64,000 nt of DNA from Pedobacter zeaxanthinifaciens (GTDB taxonomy: Bacteria; Bacteroidota; Bacteroidia; Sphingobacteriales; Sphingobacteriaceae): positions 62,001 to 126,000 of the forward strand of contig NZ_QMHP01000011.1 of NCBI RefSeq assembly GCF_003313335.1, read 5' to 3'. Both the position numbers and the translations under genes were made by a program. Shown in pieces: positions 34,973 through 44,385 of this stretch. How positions within the stretch are numbered: the first letter of the stretch is position 1; each line of letters opens with the position of its first letter. The notes beneath the pieces are model-generated. The model was not told the origin of the DNA, searched no databases, and saw nothing but the letters and a program-made list of their open reading frames with translations.

Positions 34973-36982
34973 ATGCAACAAGCCAATAACCTTATACATG
35001 CTTCATCGCCATACCTTTTACAGCACGCCTATAATCCTGTGGAATGGCATGAGTGGAATGGATCATCGCTACAAAAAGCTAAAGCAGAAAATAAGTTGAT
35101 TATTGTGAGTGTAGGCTATTCTGCTTGCCATTGGTGCCACGTAATGGAACATGAAAGCTTTGAAAGCCATGAAGTTGCAGAAGTAATGAATAAGCATTTT
35201 GTTTGCATCAAAGTAGATAGAGAAGAACGCCCTGATATTGACCAGATTTATATGATGGCGGTTCAATTGATGAATGGGAATGGAGGCTGGCCATTAAACG
35301 CAATTTGTTTGCCTGATCAACGTCCGGTTTACGGTGGGACCTATTTTAGAAAAGCCGATTGGATCAATATCCTGCTTAATTTGGCTAATTTATGGGAAAA
35401 GGAACCGGAAAAAGCGCTGAGATACGCGGATAGACTCACTGAAGGCTTGCAGCAAGCAGAGCTGATAGAAGTAGCAGATGACGAACTTACCTTTAACCAG
35501 CAGCACTTAGAGGAAATAGTGCAGCCTTGGAAACGACAGTTTGATGCCATTGAAGGTGGCTACAATAGGGCACCTAAATTTCCGCTTCCTAATAATTGGA
35601 CTTTTTTATTGAGATATGGTCATTTAAGCAATGATCAGAGTGTAATGATGCAGGTGATGACCACCTTGGAAGCAATGGCTACTGGTGGTATTTACGATCA
35701 AATTGGCGGAGGCTTTGCAAGATATTCGGTGGATAATAGATGGCATGTGCCACATTTTGAGAAGATGCTTTACGATAATGCACAGTTGGTGAGTTTATAT
35801 GCCGAAGCTTATCAGTGTTTGAAGTTGGAACCGTATGCTGAGGTGGTTAGGGAAACCATTAACTGGATTGATAGGGAAATGACTTCACCAGAGGGGTTGT
35901 TTTACGCTGCATTGGATGCCGATAGTGAAGGCGTAGAAGGGAAGTTTTATGTATGGACAGCAGCGGAATTTGATAGTGTAGTTGGCGAACATCACAATTT
36001 GCTAAGGGCATATTTTGATGTAACTGAAGAAGGGAATTGGGAAGAAGAGAAGGTAAATGTGCTACGCCGTTTGCATAATGATGAGACTTTAATGGCCGAA
36101 CATGGTTTAGCTAAAGCCACATTTGACGATATTATTGAAACAGCAAAAAATAAGTTGCTTGCGGCAAGGAGTAAAAGAATTAGACCGGGTTTGGACGACA
36201 AGTGCCTGACCGCATGGAATGCTCAAATGATCAAAGGCCTTGCCGATGCTGCACAAGCTTTAGCTGATGAAAACTATTATGAAAAAGCTAAAACAGCAGC
36301 AAATTTTATCCTAAATCACTTAATGGATGATGATGGGGGACTGTATCGTAATTACAAAAACGGCAAAGCGAGTATCCACGGATTTTTGGACGACTACGCT
36401 TTTATGATTGAAGCTTTGCTAGCACTTTATGAAGTAGATTTTAATGAAGCTTGGCTAAACGAAGCTAAGGAACTTACTGATTACGTATTGGCAAATTTTT
36501 CAGATGAGCAAAATAACATGCTATTTTATACTTCTAACAAAGGCGAACACTTGATTGCTCGAAAGCATGAAGTGATGGATAATGTGATTCCTGCATCTAA
36601 TTCGGTAATGGCACAAAATCTGCATCGCTTAGGTTTATTGTTTGATAATGATAATTACCTTAACACCGCCTTAATGATGTTGAAAGCAGTGCAGCCTAGA
36701 ATAAAATCTTACGGATCGGCATATTCCAATTGGAGCATACAGTTGCTTAATGAGGTGTATGGCATCAATGAAATTGCCATTACGGGAAATGATTTTAGAT
36801 TGGTAAAGCGCAATTTCGACGAGCATTACATTCCAAACAAAATTTATTTAGCTGGATTAAAAAGCAGCTTACCCCTGTTGGAGTATAAGCAAAGTGAAGA
36901 AACGAAGATTTACGTGTGCAAGAATAAAACCTGTCAGTTGCCGGTTGCAACCATTGACGAAGCATTTACGCACATCTCGTAA
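34973..36982 (+). CDS. Thioredoxin domain-containing DUF255 protein (YyaL/SPATA20-like)
   Basis: A 669-residue cytoplasmic protein. The N-terminal thioredoxin-like domain has the CxxC pair Cys52-Cys55 in [16 protein letters not shown]; the long C-terminal part is an alpha/alpha barrel resembling glycan-processing folds, with [14 protein letters not shown] and [13 protein letters not shown], strongly conserved in the family. Function is not settled. ATG start; TAATTTTA upstream is a weak promoter match. Its stop is 1 bp from that of the convergent PKD gene, with no terminator between. Confidence 0.9.
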   Translation: MQQANNLIHASSPYLLQHAYNPVEWHEWNGSSLQKAKAENKLIIVSVGYSACHWCHVMEHESFESHEVAEVMNKHFVCIKVDREERPDIDQIYMMAVQLMNGNGGWPLNAICLPDQRPVYGGTYFRKADWINILLNLANLWEKEPEKALRYADRLTEGLQQAELIEVADDELTFNQQHLEEIVQPWKRQFDAIEGGYNRAPKFPLPNNWTFLLRYGHLSNDQSVMMQVMTTLEAMATGGIYDQIGGGFARYSVDNRWHVPHFEKMLYDNAQLVSLYAEAYQCLKLEPYAEVVRETINWIDREMTSPEGLFYAALDADSEGVEGKFYVWTAAEFDSVVGEHHNLLRAYFDVTEEGNWEEEKVNVLRRLHNDETLMAEHGLAKATFDDIIETAKNKLLAARSKRIRPGLDDKCLTAWNAQMIKGLADAAQALADENYYEKAKTAANFILNHLMDDDGGLYRNYKNGKASIHGFLDDYAFMIEALLALYEVDFNEAWLNEAKELTDYVLANFSDEQNNMLFYTSNKGEHLIARKHEVMDNVIPASNSVMAQNLHRLGLLFDNDNYLNTALMMLKAVQPRIKSYGSAYSNWSIQLLNEVYGINEIAITGNDFRLVKRNFDEHYIPNKIYLAGLKSSLPLLEYKQSEETKIYVCKNKTCQLPVATIDEAFTHIS

Positions 36983-36983
36983 A

Positions 36984-38981
36984 TTAAAATTTCCAGCTTA
37001 AATAGGTGGCCATATTGTTGGAATTGGTTTTAGGATCGTAAAGGTACCTGAAGCCAATAGCTGGGCCAACTCGTACCAAACCCAGTTGGATATCGCCGAA
37101 AAAGGAAGTTCTTATTTCCGAGAAACTTTCTTTTACCTGTGCTAAATCTCTATTAAAATCGATATCGGTAACTACGCCGTTTGCACTAACTGTTCTAAGT
37201 TTGTAGCGTAGTTCGGGAATAGTTCTATTGTAAATATCTACGCCTATCAAAGCACCGATTCCCAAACCTACATATTTGTTGAGGTTATAACGCATTTGTG
37301 CCGGAACAGCGTTGATAGTTGCCACTTTAATCCTATTGTAGGCCTGTTTATCTAAAATTTGATAAGCGTTGTTGTTAATAACCGTATCCTTTCGTATTCC
37401 TGTTTCAAGCGGCATAATAACACTGCTTTCCTTAAAAGAATTAACGTAAAGTTCTACTTGCCAATAATACCTATGAGAAGCATAAGGGGATAAAGTGGCG
37501 CCTAAAACAATATTTTTTTGGCTTACATATTCGTTTTTATTGGTTTCAAATGGGAAGCCATAACCTACAACTATACCTGGTGAAAGTCCCATTTTAAATC
37601 TTCCTGTGGCGTTATTGGTGTAAATGGGTTCGTTCTTATCAAATACAATTGCCGCACCACTTTTTATGGGTAATTTGGGTGGTTTCTCTTTAAACCTAAT
37701 TTTATATTCTACAAAACCCTGGGTGGAATCGGCATCATTAATACCTTTTTGCTGGGTGCCAGGTAAATACACATTTGAAAAAACAAAGTGTACACTATCT
37801 GCCTTTACGAAAGTTTTTAAACAACTTTGCCCAGTGTAGACCGAGTCGCAGGTAATTACTTCGGGTTTTGTTTTCACCACTTTGATAGTGCTGGCATCAA
37901 ATACTTCGGCAATGTTCACGCCCACATCTATCTTTTTGGCCGGACCTTTACCAGTGTTTTGGAAGCGCACTTTGTAGCTCATCTCCCTTTTTTTTCCAGT
38001 TAACCTGTAATTCATTCTTGTTTTTCGTAACACCATTTTATTTGGGTCATGCGAAGCAACTATTTGCAGTTCAAGCGTAAAAAACTCAGTTTCAACCAAT
38101 GGATTGTCTGGGATAAAAGCTCCCGAAATTCGAACTACGGCGTTGGTGTCTTTCAACATTTCGGGCGTAGTTTTAAACTGCATAAACACAAAGCGTTCTT
38201 CGTTTTGCTGTAAATCGCTAAACTTCCAACTTTGTTGATTTTTAAAAGCTTTGGCTTGATCTTTAAGGAGTACTTTTTCTAATGTAGGATAGGTTTCATG
38301 ATCTAAAGAGGCGTAATATACCGGGTTTTTGCTTTGGCGATACAATGCACTGCTGAGCAAGGGTTTTAAATCGGCAGTTTTCTCGTTATTGTAGGTTCTG
38401 GTAGCAACAAGTTCAAAATTATTTTTGTTAAACTCCACATCGTTGTACATGATAGCAATGGTGCCGTTTAGCTGTTGTTGCCCGTTTTCAGGTTTATTTC
38501 TGTACCCAAAAACCAACATCATTTCATCGCCAGGCTTAGGCATGCAATTGGTTTTCATCTCTATATTGCCGCCCATCTTAAACAAGTTATAGTTGGAAGC
38601 CAGCATGGGCTTAGTTACAGCGGGTTTTGGTAAAGTTGGTGGTCTAACAATCGGTTTTGGACGGGTTGGTGGGCGTTTACCATCGTCATAATTATTAGTA
38701 GCAAAAAGCCTAACCAATATGGAATCTCTACGCGTAGTGTAAATGTGACTTGGGTTTTCTTCGAAGCTGAAATTGCCATCGCCAAATTCCCAGAAGTAGG
38801 TATAAAATGGCGCAGGCGCACCGGCAATAGGACGCAATGGCCTTAATTCACTCGTAAATTTAGTTATGCCATTCTCTGTTTTATACTGTATAATAGCAGG
38901 TACCGTGTCGCTTGGTATAACCTGTGCAAGCAACGGAATAAACGAGCAAAAGCATAACAGCAAAGTACAATATTTCTTCAT
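36984..38981 (-). CDS. PKD domain-containing exported protein
   Basis: A 665-residue exported protein: signal peptide MKKYCTLLLCFCSFIPLLAQ, a PKD domain near residues 30-90 (YFWEFGDGNFSFEENPSHIY), a proline-rich linker (about 100-125), a middle region with a DUF11-like look (YKVRFQNTGKGPAKKIDVGV) and a C-terminal third that reads like a membrane beta-barrel (VGLGIGALIGVD, GDIQLGLVRVGPAIGFRYL, ending SWKF). No type IX sorting domain is seen. The role is unknown; possibly an outer-membrane protein carrying a surface or periplasmic PKD head. Confidence 0.78.
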   Translation of the reverse strand: MKKYCTLLLCFCSFIPLLAQVIPSDTVPAIIQYKTENGITKFTSELRPLRPIAGAPAPFYTYFWEFGDGNFSFEENPSHIYTTRRDSILVRLFATNNYDDGKRPPTRPKPIVRPPTLPKPAVTKPMLASNYNLFKMGGNIEMKTNCMPKPGDEMMLVFGYRNKPENGQQQLNGTIAIMYNDVEFNKNNFELVATRTYNNEKTADLKPLLSSALYRQSKNPVYYASLDHETYPTLEKVLLKDQAKAFKNQQSWKFSDLQQNEERFVFMQFKTTPEMLKDTNAVVRISGAFIPDNPLVETEFFTLELQIVASHDPNKMVLRKTRMNYRLTGKKREMSYKVRFQNTGKGPAKKIDVGVNIAEVFDASTIKVVKTKPEVITCDSVYTGQSCLKTFVKADSVHFVFSNVYLPGTQQKGINDADSTQGFVEYKIRFKEKPPKLPIKSGAAIVFDKNEPIYTNNATGRFKMGLSPGIVVGYGFPFETNKNEYVSQKNIVLGATLSPYASHRYYWQVELYVNSFKESSVIMPLETGIRKDTVINNNAYQILDKQAYNRIKVATINAVPAQMRYNLNKYVGLGIGALIGVDIYNRTIPELRYKLRTVSANGVVTDIDFNRDLAQVKESFSEIRTSFFGDIQLGLVRVGPAIGFRYLYDPKTNSNNMATYLSWKF

Positions 38982-39034
38982 GGCTAAATAAATATACTAA
39001 GAAACTGTTTAAATTTCAGTTAAACTTTTTTACT

Positions 39035-39090
39035 TGTCAGTCTGAGCTTGTCGAAGACTACTTGTTAAAGAAGGTTTCGACAAGATCAAC
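39035..39090. repeat. Interspersed palindrome with CTTGTCGAA / TTCGACAAG arms
   Basis: CTTGTCGAA (39047-39055) and TTCGACAAG (39076-39084) form a hairpin with a 20-base loop, flanked by CTTGTCAGTCTGAG. This resembles the sequence at 2254-2284 on the minus strand. Confidence 0.55.
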
Positions 39091-39167
39091 ATAACACTTG
39101 TATGTTAATCAACAAAAATTTAACTAGTTTCTAATAATTAAAGAAATTAAATGGTCCTAAAACTTCG

Positions 39168-39198
39168 CACTCGTGATGCTGAATTAGCAACACGAGTG
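39168..39198. repeat. Palindrome with CACTCGTG / CACGAGTG arms
   Basis: Arms CACTCGTG and CACGAGTG enclose a second stem TGCT/AGCA and loop GAATT, with a single A facing A between the stems. Lies 29 bp beyond the stop of the minus-strand lipoprotein gene; no T-run, so its role as terminator is doubtful. Confidence 0.65.
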
Positions 39199-39226
39199 AA
39201 CAAAGCTTTTGTTAAATTGGGATATA

Positions 39227-40231
39227 TTAATAATTATTTAGTGAGGTGATGACTTGCTGTATGCCGGCCTCGCTAGTTTCGCTTAAGGTTAATGTAACTT
39301 GTTGGTTGGCAGTAATGGTAGTTTCCAGTTCTGCATAATAATATTTACCATCTTTAATTGAAAATGAAATGTATTTTCCCTGCACACCAACTGGCATCAT
39401 ATTGTCATAGCTTTTCACCGTATTTGGACCATCAGTGTTGTACAATTGTGCTACTACGTTACTGCCTTTTGCACAAAAGAATACAAAAGTTTCGCCAGTA
39501 AAGCCCATAAACGTGGCAAAGCTTCCTGGGTTGTTGGCAACGGTTACTTTAGTGGTGGTTTTAGGATTGTTGTAACTGTAAAATACATCGCAGTTGATCC
39601 AGCCTAAGTTGCCCATTTCGAAGTTATAAAACCCTGCTACTGGATTGCTTTCGCGTTTGATACCCACACCATTTGCATTTTGAGCAGGTGCTTGCCATGC
39701 CATTTGATTGGCATTATCTACCTTTTCTACGCCTTCCCAAATTTGCGTAGCTCTGGTATTATTTGTTGGAAGTGTAATTTGAATATTTACGGCTAGCTGT
39801 TTATCCACATTTGTTCCGTTAACAGCGGCATTAAGAAATATAAATCCATCCGATTCCAGTGGTGCACCGCTAATGTGGTTGGTATTTGTGCCACTAAACA
39901 AAACCTGACTTCTTTTTAAAAATTCTCCGGCTGTAATTACCACATTTCCTGTTACCACATTTCCGTTCATTTTAAATGCACCTGCAGGAATGGTGATTTT
40001 TGTTCCTCCTTTTAACGTAATGTTATTGGAAACGCCGGCATTAATTTCTATTCGCTCTGCTTGTGGACCATAAAGTGCGGCAAATTCTTTTGCGCTATAG
40101 GCCAAGTTTCTATTGTTGCTATCTTTTTTGCAGGCCTGTAACAATGCGCTAATAGTTAAAAGAAATGCTAAGCCATAAAGTGCTTTAATAAGTTTGTTGG
40201 CAAACGTATTTTTCAAAGTTAAAGTTTTCAT
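39227..40231 (-). CDS. Hypothetical lipoprotein
   Basis: A 334-residue lipoprotein; the hydrophobic stretch ends in the lipobox LLQACKK near residue 34. The mature part has GGTKITIPAGAF and NVVTGNVVITAGEFLKRSQVLFSG, a ZU5-like or carboxypeptidase-like pattern found in many Bacteroidota surface proteins. No enzyme motif was seen. It is divergent from the sigma factor gene at 40575 across a 343-bp region and could be one of its targets; this is inference. Confidence 0.72.
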   Translation of the reverse strand: MKTLTLKNTFANKLIKALYGLAFLLTISALLQACKKDSNNRNLAYSAKEFAALYGPQAERIEINAGVSNNITLKGGTKITIPAGAFKMNGNVVTGNVVITAGEFLKRSQVLFSGTNTNHISGAPLESDGFIFLNAAVNGTNVDKQLAVNIQITLPTNNTRATQIWEGVEKVDNANQMAWQAPAQNANGVGIKRESNPVAGFYNFEMGNLGWINCDVFYSYNNPKTTTKVTVANNPGSFATFMGFTGETFVFFCAKGSNVVAQLYNTDGPNTVKSYDNMMPVGVQGKYISFSIKDGKYYYAELETTITANQQVTLTLSETSEAGIQQVITSLNNY

Positions 40232-40239
40232 AATGTTTT

Positions 40240-40325
40240 ATTTTTTAGTTGAGCTTACTCTTTTTTGGCTTTTCAGCAACCGCCTTGTAATCGCTTTTGT
40301 TATATATCAAGGCCAACTAAAAAAT
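40240..40325. repeat. Widely spaced inverted repeat in the divergent region 40232-40574
   Basis: ATTTTTTAGTTG (40240-40251) and CAACTAAAAAAT (40314-40325) are perfect 12-base inverted copies 62 bp apart, near the start of the lipoprotein gene. The rest of this 343-bp region between the lipoprotein and sigma genes is T-rich; no gene or clear promoter was seen. AT-rich arms make chance possible. Confidence 0.4.
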
Positions 40326-40574
40326 GTTACCTCCCTTTTTTTATTTTTTTTAAGGAGATGTTTTTGTTGTTGATTATCAGTTGTTTATTTTTTTTGATTA
40401 AGCTGGTTGCTCAGGGTTGATGCCGCTTTACATTCGGCTAAACAAGTTTACAAGGTCCATGTTGTAGGCTGCTTTTGTTTCGGTTAGCTATTTGGATATT
40501 TTCCTGTTTCAATTATTAAATCAAAGTTTTTAACTTTCCTTAATTAGTTTTACTTTTAGATAAAGGAAAATGGA

Positions 40575-41138
40575 ATGACCAAGAAAGTGCATGAAGATCA
40601 ACGTTATGTAGCTGCGCTATTAAATAACGACACGGTTTTGGTTAATGAAATTTATAAGAAATGTGCTGCCAAGATAAAGTCGTTTGTACTGTTTAATAAT
40701 GGTACAGCTGCTGATGCCGCTGATATTTTTCAGGAAGCCTTGGTAGATATTTACAATCAAGCTAAGTATAAAGATTTACAGCTCACCTGTCCTTTTGAGC
40801 CATTTTTATTGTTAGTTTGTAAAAGGAAATGGCTTAACGAACTAAAAAAAAGAGCGGTTAGCCCGGTAACAAATAATACCGATGATTTATTACATATTGG
40901 CGAAGATACATTTGCAGCTGCGGAAATGTTGGAGCAACAAAAGGAAAGGGCTGCCTTATTTTTAGCTGCTTTTGAAAAATTAGGGGAACGCTGTAAGGAA
41001 ATTATTAGATGGAGTTTAAAAGGCGATGCGCAAGAGAAAGTAGCGGAGGCTTTGGGCGTAACTTACGGATATTTGCGGAAAAAGAAATCGGAATGTATGG
41101 CGAGCTTGGTTAAATTAATTGATAAGAAAAATGACTGA
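40575..41138 (+). CDS. RNA polymerase sigma-70-like factor (ECF type)
   Basis: A 187-residue sigma factor. Region 2 spans about residues 15-85 (GTAADAADIFQEALVDIY is the core-binding helix), region 4 about 125-185 (ERCKEIIRWSLKGDAQEKVAEALGVTYGYLRKKKSECM), where the helix-turn-helix is present but somewhat divergent. It overlaps the next gene, a membrane TPR protein, by 8 bp, the usual sigma/anti-sigma arrangement. In Bacteroidota this sigma subtype often accompanies CHAT-domain genes; one lies at 59861. Confidence 0.85.
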   Translation: MTKKVHEDQRYVAALLNNDTVLVNEIYKKCAAKIKSFVLFNNGTAADAADIFQEALVDIYNQAKYKDLQLTCPFEPFLLLVCKRKWLNELKKRAVSPVTNNTDDLLHIGEDTFAAAEMLEQQKERAALFLAAFEKLGERCKEIIRWSLKGDAQEKVAEALGVTYGYLRKKKSECMASLVKLIDKKND

Positions 41139-41892
41139 GGATAAAATTTTATGGACTGCCAGATACGCTGAGGGTGATTTAAGCGAGGAAGAGCGTTTGG
41201 AGTATGAAAACCTGTTGAGGTATGATAAAGAGCTGAAAGCCTATTTGCTTGATTACCATGATGCTCATGGCAGCTTAATTATGTTTATGGATTACGATGA
41301 TGAGCGTAATGCATTGGTGGCAGGTATTCAAAATTTAAACGAAGTGTATTTTGCAGACGATGCCATTGTAGATCAACCGGCACCTGTTGCTCCATCTCAA
41401 AAAACGGTGAAATTTAAGCCTTATCTGCGTTGGTTATCTGGCGCTGCGGCAATATTATTGGTAGGTTTGTTGGTTTGGTCGCCTTGGAAAGCTGATTTAT
41501 ACCAACAGTACCAAATTGTACCAAGCATGTCGGTAACTGAACGCGGTGCTGCCCAAAATGAATTAGATCAAGCTGCAAGTTTGTTTAATGCACAAAAATA
41601 TACTGAAGCAAAGCCTTTATTGGCAAAGCTACATGCTGCCGACAATAAAAATGCGATGATTGCTTTTTATTTTGCCGTTAGCTTATTACAAACTAATGAA
41701 ACGGCTAAGGGAAGGTTGTTGTTGGAAGATTTATTCAAAGGGCAGTCGGTTTATAAAAATGATGCCGCCTACGCCATGGCAATGAGTTATCTGAAAGAAA
41801 ATAAAAAAACAGACGCTAAGTTTTGGCTAGAGAAAGTATCGAATGGTGCTGTACAATACGATAAAGCGCAAGAACTGTTAAAAAAATTATAA
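41131..41892 (+). CDS. Membrane TPR protein, probable anti-sigma partner
   Basis: A 253-residue inner-membrane protein. Residues 1-95 are cytoplasmic and acidic (TARYAEGDLSEEERLEYENLL), like the N-termini of anti-sigma proteins; a membrane segment follows (WLSGAAAILLVGLLVW, about 101-116); the rest is periplasmic TPR helices. The last 40 residues (YAMAMSYLKENKKTDAKFWLEKV...AQELL) closely match the end of the protein at 62523 (FLMAITYLKEENYQDCKLWLTKI...AQQLL). A TTG at 41119 gives 4 more residues but the ATG at 41131 is preferred. Confidence 0.78.
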   Translation: MTEDKILWTARYAEGDLSEEERLEYENLLRYDKELKAYLLDYHDAHGSLIMFMDYDDERNALVAGIQNLNEVYFADDAIVDQPAPVAPSQKTVKFKPYLRWLSGAAAILLVGLLVWSPWKADLYQQYQIVPSMSVTERGAAQNELDQAASLFNAQKYTEAKPLLAKLHAADNKNAMIAFYFAVSLLQTNETAKGRLLLEDLFKGQSVYKNDAAYAMAMSYLKENKKTDAKFWLEKVSNGAVQYDKAQELLKKL

Positions 41893-41898
41893 TAAAAA

Positions 41899-42001
41899 GG
41901 GCTGCTTCAAAAGCCATCGCTTTGCTCAAGTGGAGCATTTTTGCTTATTGGGCGGTACGCTTGGTGTCTTGAAAAAAGTTAGTGCTTTTGAAACAAACCC
42001 C
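41899..42001. repeat. About 103-bp element with terminal inverted repeats
   Basis: GGGCTGCTTCAAAAGC (41899-41914) and GCTTTTGAAACAAACCCC (41984-42001) are imperfect inverted copies (perfect for TTCAAAAGC), bounding about 70 bp. It sits between the convergent TPR and thioredoxin genes and may also end transcription. No coding content. Confidence 0.6.
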
Positions 42002-42052
42002 TTTAACTTATTAATTAATCCTAAATTTATCAGCTACATCCATAGCTGTTTT

Positions 42053-43192
42053 TTATTTGGAGGCGGCTTTTAAGCTGGCTTCCAGTTCCTGATAAGGCAT
42101 TTCATATTTTTTTGCTCGGTTAATGGCCAACTGCATCATTTTTTGATAGCCTAAGTTATTGCCAAGTTGTTTGTTTAATGAAGCTGCATTTTTAATGATT
42201 TCCATGCTGCTGTTTTCATCCACAATGGCATTGGCCCATTGCAATAGCAGTGTGCCCATAGCACCATTCAACTGTTTCTTCGCTATCATAGTGTTTGCCA
42301 ATGCCGTAAAATGATATTGATACAATACCGGGTTTTTAATGGCAAAACCAAGGTAAGCGGCAGTGTCCTTTTTCATCTCTAAATAAAACTTGCTGCCTAA
42401 AGTTTGCAGGTTAATTTTCCATCTATCGGCAGGGAATTTTCTTTTGTAACTAGATAGGAATGTTTCAAAATCATTGTTGGAACTAGATGAATTGACATTT
42501 GCCTGCAACTTTGATAGCAGCGCTTTATCAACCACAGGCTGTAAAACTTCTTCGCCGTATAAGCTAGCGTAAGTATCGTAATCCTTTAAAATTTGTTCTG
42601 AAACTTTTTCATTGGTGCTTCTAGCAATTAAAAATGGCAGCAAGCTATTGGTAGCTTTAAAGTCTTTAAGCGCATCGCTGTATTCCTTCAAATTAGCAGC
42701 ATTAATGCCTTTGCGTGTTTTAGCAAATTCTACATAAAAGGCAGGATAGTTTTTTTCGTTATATGTTGCCGAATAACCTGCATGAATTAACCCTTTATCA
42801 GCTTTTGATTTTGCGAAATTTAAGAACGTAATCAAGTCTCCAGGATCTTTAAATCCAGCTACGGATGCCACCAGATTTCCAGCGCCATTTAGCACCAAAA
42901 AAGTTGGAAAGCCATTGAGTATGTGCTGCGTTTTAATGGTATCACCCAGCTTTTCGGTAAAAACATTTACCTTCAACATCACGAAGTTTTTCGCTAAAGT
43001 TTTACTTACTGCCGTATTCGGAAATACTTCTCTGTCCATTTGTTCGCAGGGAATACAGCCCGTAAAGTAGGTGTCAACAAAAACTAGTTTGTTTTCCTTT
43101 TTTGCCTTTATTAGTGCTTTGTCTAATTCGATTTGCGCAAAACAAAGCTGACTTGTGAGCAGTGCAATTAAAATTATGGTTAGCTTTTTCAT
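42053..43192 (-). CDS. Exported thioredoxin-fold protein
   Basis: A 379-residue periplasmic protein with signal peptide MKKLTIILIALLTSQLCFAQ and an N-terminal thioredoxin domain; the redox pair is Cys46-Cys49 in TYFTGCIPCEQMDREVF, with the cis-Pro in LNGFPTFLVL. The helical C-terminal 240 residues are not recognised. It probably reduces or isomerises disulfides in the envelope. It is the last gene of the minus-strand SusCD locus. A start at 43243 would lie before the signal, so the ATG at 43192 was chosen. Confidence 0.83.
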   Translation of the reverse strand: MKKLTIILIALLTSQLCFAQIELDKALIKAKKENKLVFVDTYFTGCIPCEQMDREVFPNTAVSKTLAKNFVMLKVNVFTEKLGDTIKTQHILNGFPTFLVLNGAGNLVASVAGFKDPGDLITFLNFAKSKADKGLIHAGYSATYNEKNYPAFYVEFAKTRKGINAANLKEYSDALKDFKATNSLLPFLIARSTNEKVSEQILKDYDTYASLYGEEVLQPVVDKALLSKLQANVNSSSSNNDFETFLSSYKRKFPADRWKINLQTLGSKFYLEMKKDTAAYLGFAIKNPVLYQYHFTALANTMIAKKQLNGAMGTLLLQWANAIVDENSSMEIIKNAASLNKQLGNNLGYQKMMQLAINRAKKYEMPYQELEASLKAASK

Positions 43193-43218
43193 TTTTTTTG
43201 AGTTAATGAGATTTGAGT

Positions 43219-43371
43219 TTAGGGATAAATGATTTTGAACCACACTTTATCCTTTGGTAGTTTTTTAAACTCTTCAATTTTTTTAGGGTTTTTAAGTAGC
43301 TGCTGACTGTCAATGTCATTAATACTGGTTATTCGAGCACCTTTTGGTATAATGCTTTCTGGATTGCCGTG
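43219..43371 (-). pseudogene. PDZ-like C-terminal tail of the aspartyl protease, out of frame
   Basis: Directly past the annotated end of the aspartyl protease a second minus-strand frame reads GNPESIIPKGARITSINDID and then ...KLPKDKVWFKIIYP before a stop at 43219. This has the GxP...GxxIxxIN pattern of a PDZ domain, and the in-frame end of the protease (LKGELEVQSIIN) supplies the first strand. The two halves join if one base is added at about 43366-43373. Either a real frameshift or a base missed in sequencing. Confidence 0.75.
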
Positions 43372-44357
43372 TTAATGATGCTTTGTACTTCCAATTCGCC
43401 TTTTAGGTTAAACCCAAGCAAATAATTGTGTAGGGAGAAATGCATTGGATAATTGTACGTGTGGTTGGGTAAAAGATAGATTTCGTTTCTTTTACGGTTG
43501 ATGGTAAAATTGTAACGAGAAATGATCCCCATGCCAATGGACCCATCAAAGCCAGGGTTCCAACTTTCGTTTTGTCCACCGCCCGCCATTAAGGTAATAG
43601 GCATATTTTTGATGGCTGCGGTGTTAGCAAATGAGAAGCTGTTGGCGTTACCATTAAAAGTAGGAGAGGCAATGCCCATGCTCACGGTTGAAGCTTGGTA
43701 TTCTGATTGAAATCCGCTGATTAACAGTTTGTTTTGGCGTACAAATGGCCTAAAACAAATGAGGTTGTAAGATGCTCCTGTATCGAATACGAAGTTTCCG
43801 GCATAGGTTTTACCTGCAACAATTTCTACATTTCCTGGAATGATAAACAAGCCTGCCGGAACAGTAATTGGAACGATGGTACCGCCTTTTTCGTAAGTGT
43901 ATCCATCAAATTCGTATAGGGAAAGTTGATTGTTGTTGAAGTCAATTTTAGTGACATACCGCTTCGTCATGGTGTTGCCAATAATGCCATCCAAGCCTTT
44001 ATCCATTTGTGGAAAAATAGCAATGCCTTGATTTTGTAGCGCAAAGCCATTTTCAAAGTGCACCTCGTTACCATCGGAAACGTTGATTTGCATGTGGCCG
44101 CCAACTACTGAAGCGTTGTTGCTTCTTGTTACCTTCAGGCCAATTGTATCAGCAAGTTGCTTGCTCAGTGCCATCCCATCAGCTCCGGTATCAAAAAGTA
44201 ACCTTAAAATTTTGTTACTGTTATTAATTTTAACTTTTAACACAATAGCGCCATGTACCATTTCAAATGGAATGGTTGTTACAGCTTGTTGTGCCTTTGC
44301 GTTGGCAAAAAATAAGAGCAAAGCAATGGCTAGGTGCATGTTTTTTAGCACTTTCAT
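43329..44357 (-). CDS. Retropepsin-like aspartyl protease, frameshifted before its PDZ tail
   Basis: An exported aspartyl protease of 342 residues as read, with a signal peptide (HLAIALLLFFANAKA). Two active-site triads are present: Asp56 in LLFDTGADGMAL and Asp192 in FVFDTGASYNLI, with the usual GIIGNTM and GSIGMGII flap-like strands. The last 14 residues as read (TAIQKALYQKVLE) do not fit the family; the expected PDZ domain continues in another frame to 43219. The intact product would have about 380 residues. It lies between two thioredoxin genes in the SusCD locus. Confidence 0.85.
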   Translation of the reverse strand: MKVLKNMHLAIALLLFFANAKAQQAVTTIPFEMVHGAIVLKVKINNSNKILRLLFDTGADGMALSKQLADTIGLKVTRSNNASVVGGHMQINVSDGNEVHFENGFALQNQGIAIFPQMDKGLDGIIGNTMTKRYVTKIDFNNNQLSLYEFDGYTYEKGGTIVPITVPAGLFIIPGNVEIVAGKTYAGNFVFDTGASYNLICFRPFVRQNKLLISGFQSEYQASTVSMGIASPTFNGNANSFSFANTAAIKNMPITLMAGGGQNESWNPGFDGSIGMGIISRYNFTINRKRNEIYLLPNHTYNYPMHFSLHNYLLGFNLKGELEVQSIINTAIQKALYQKVLE

Positions 44358-44385
44358 TATAAAGATATGTTGTGGGTGAAGGTGT

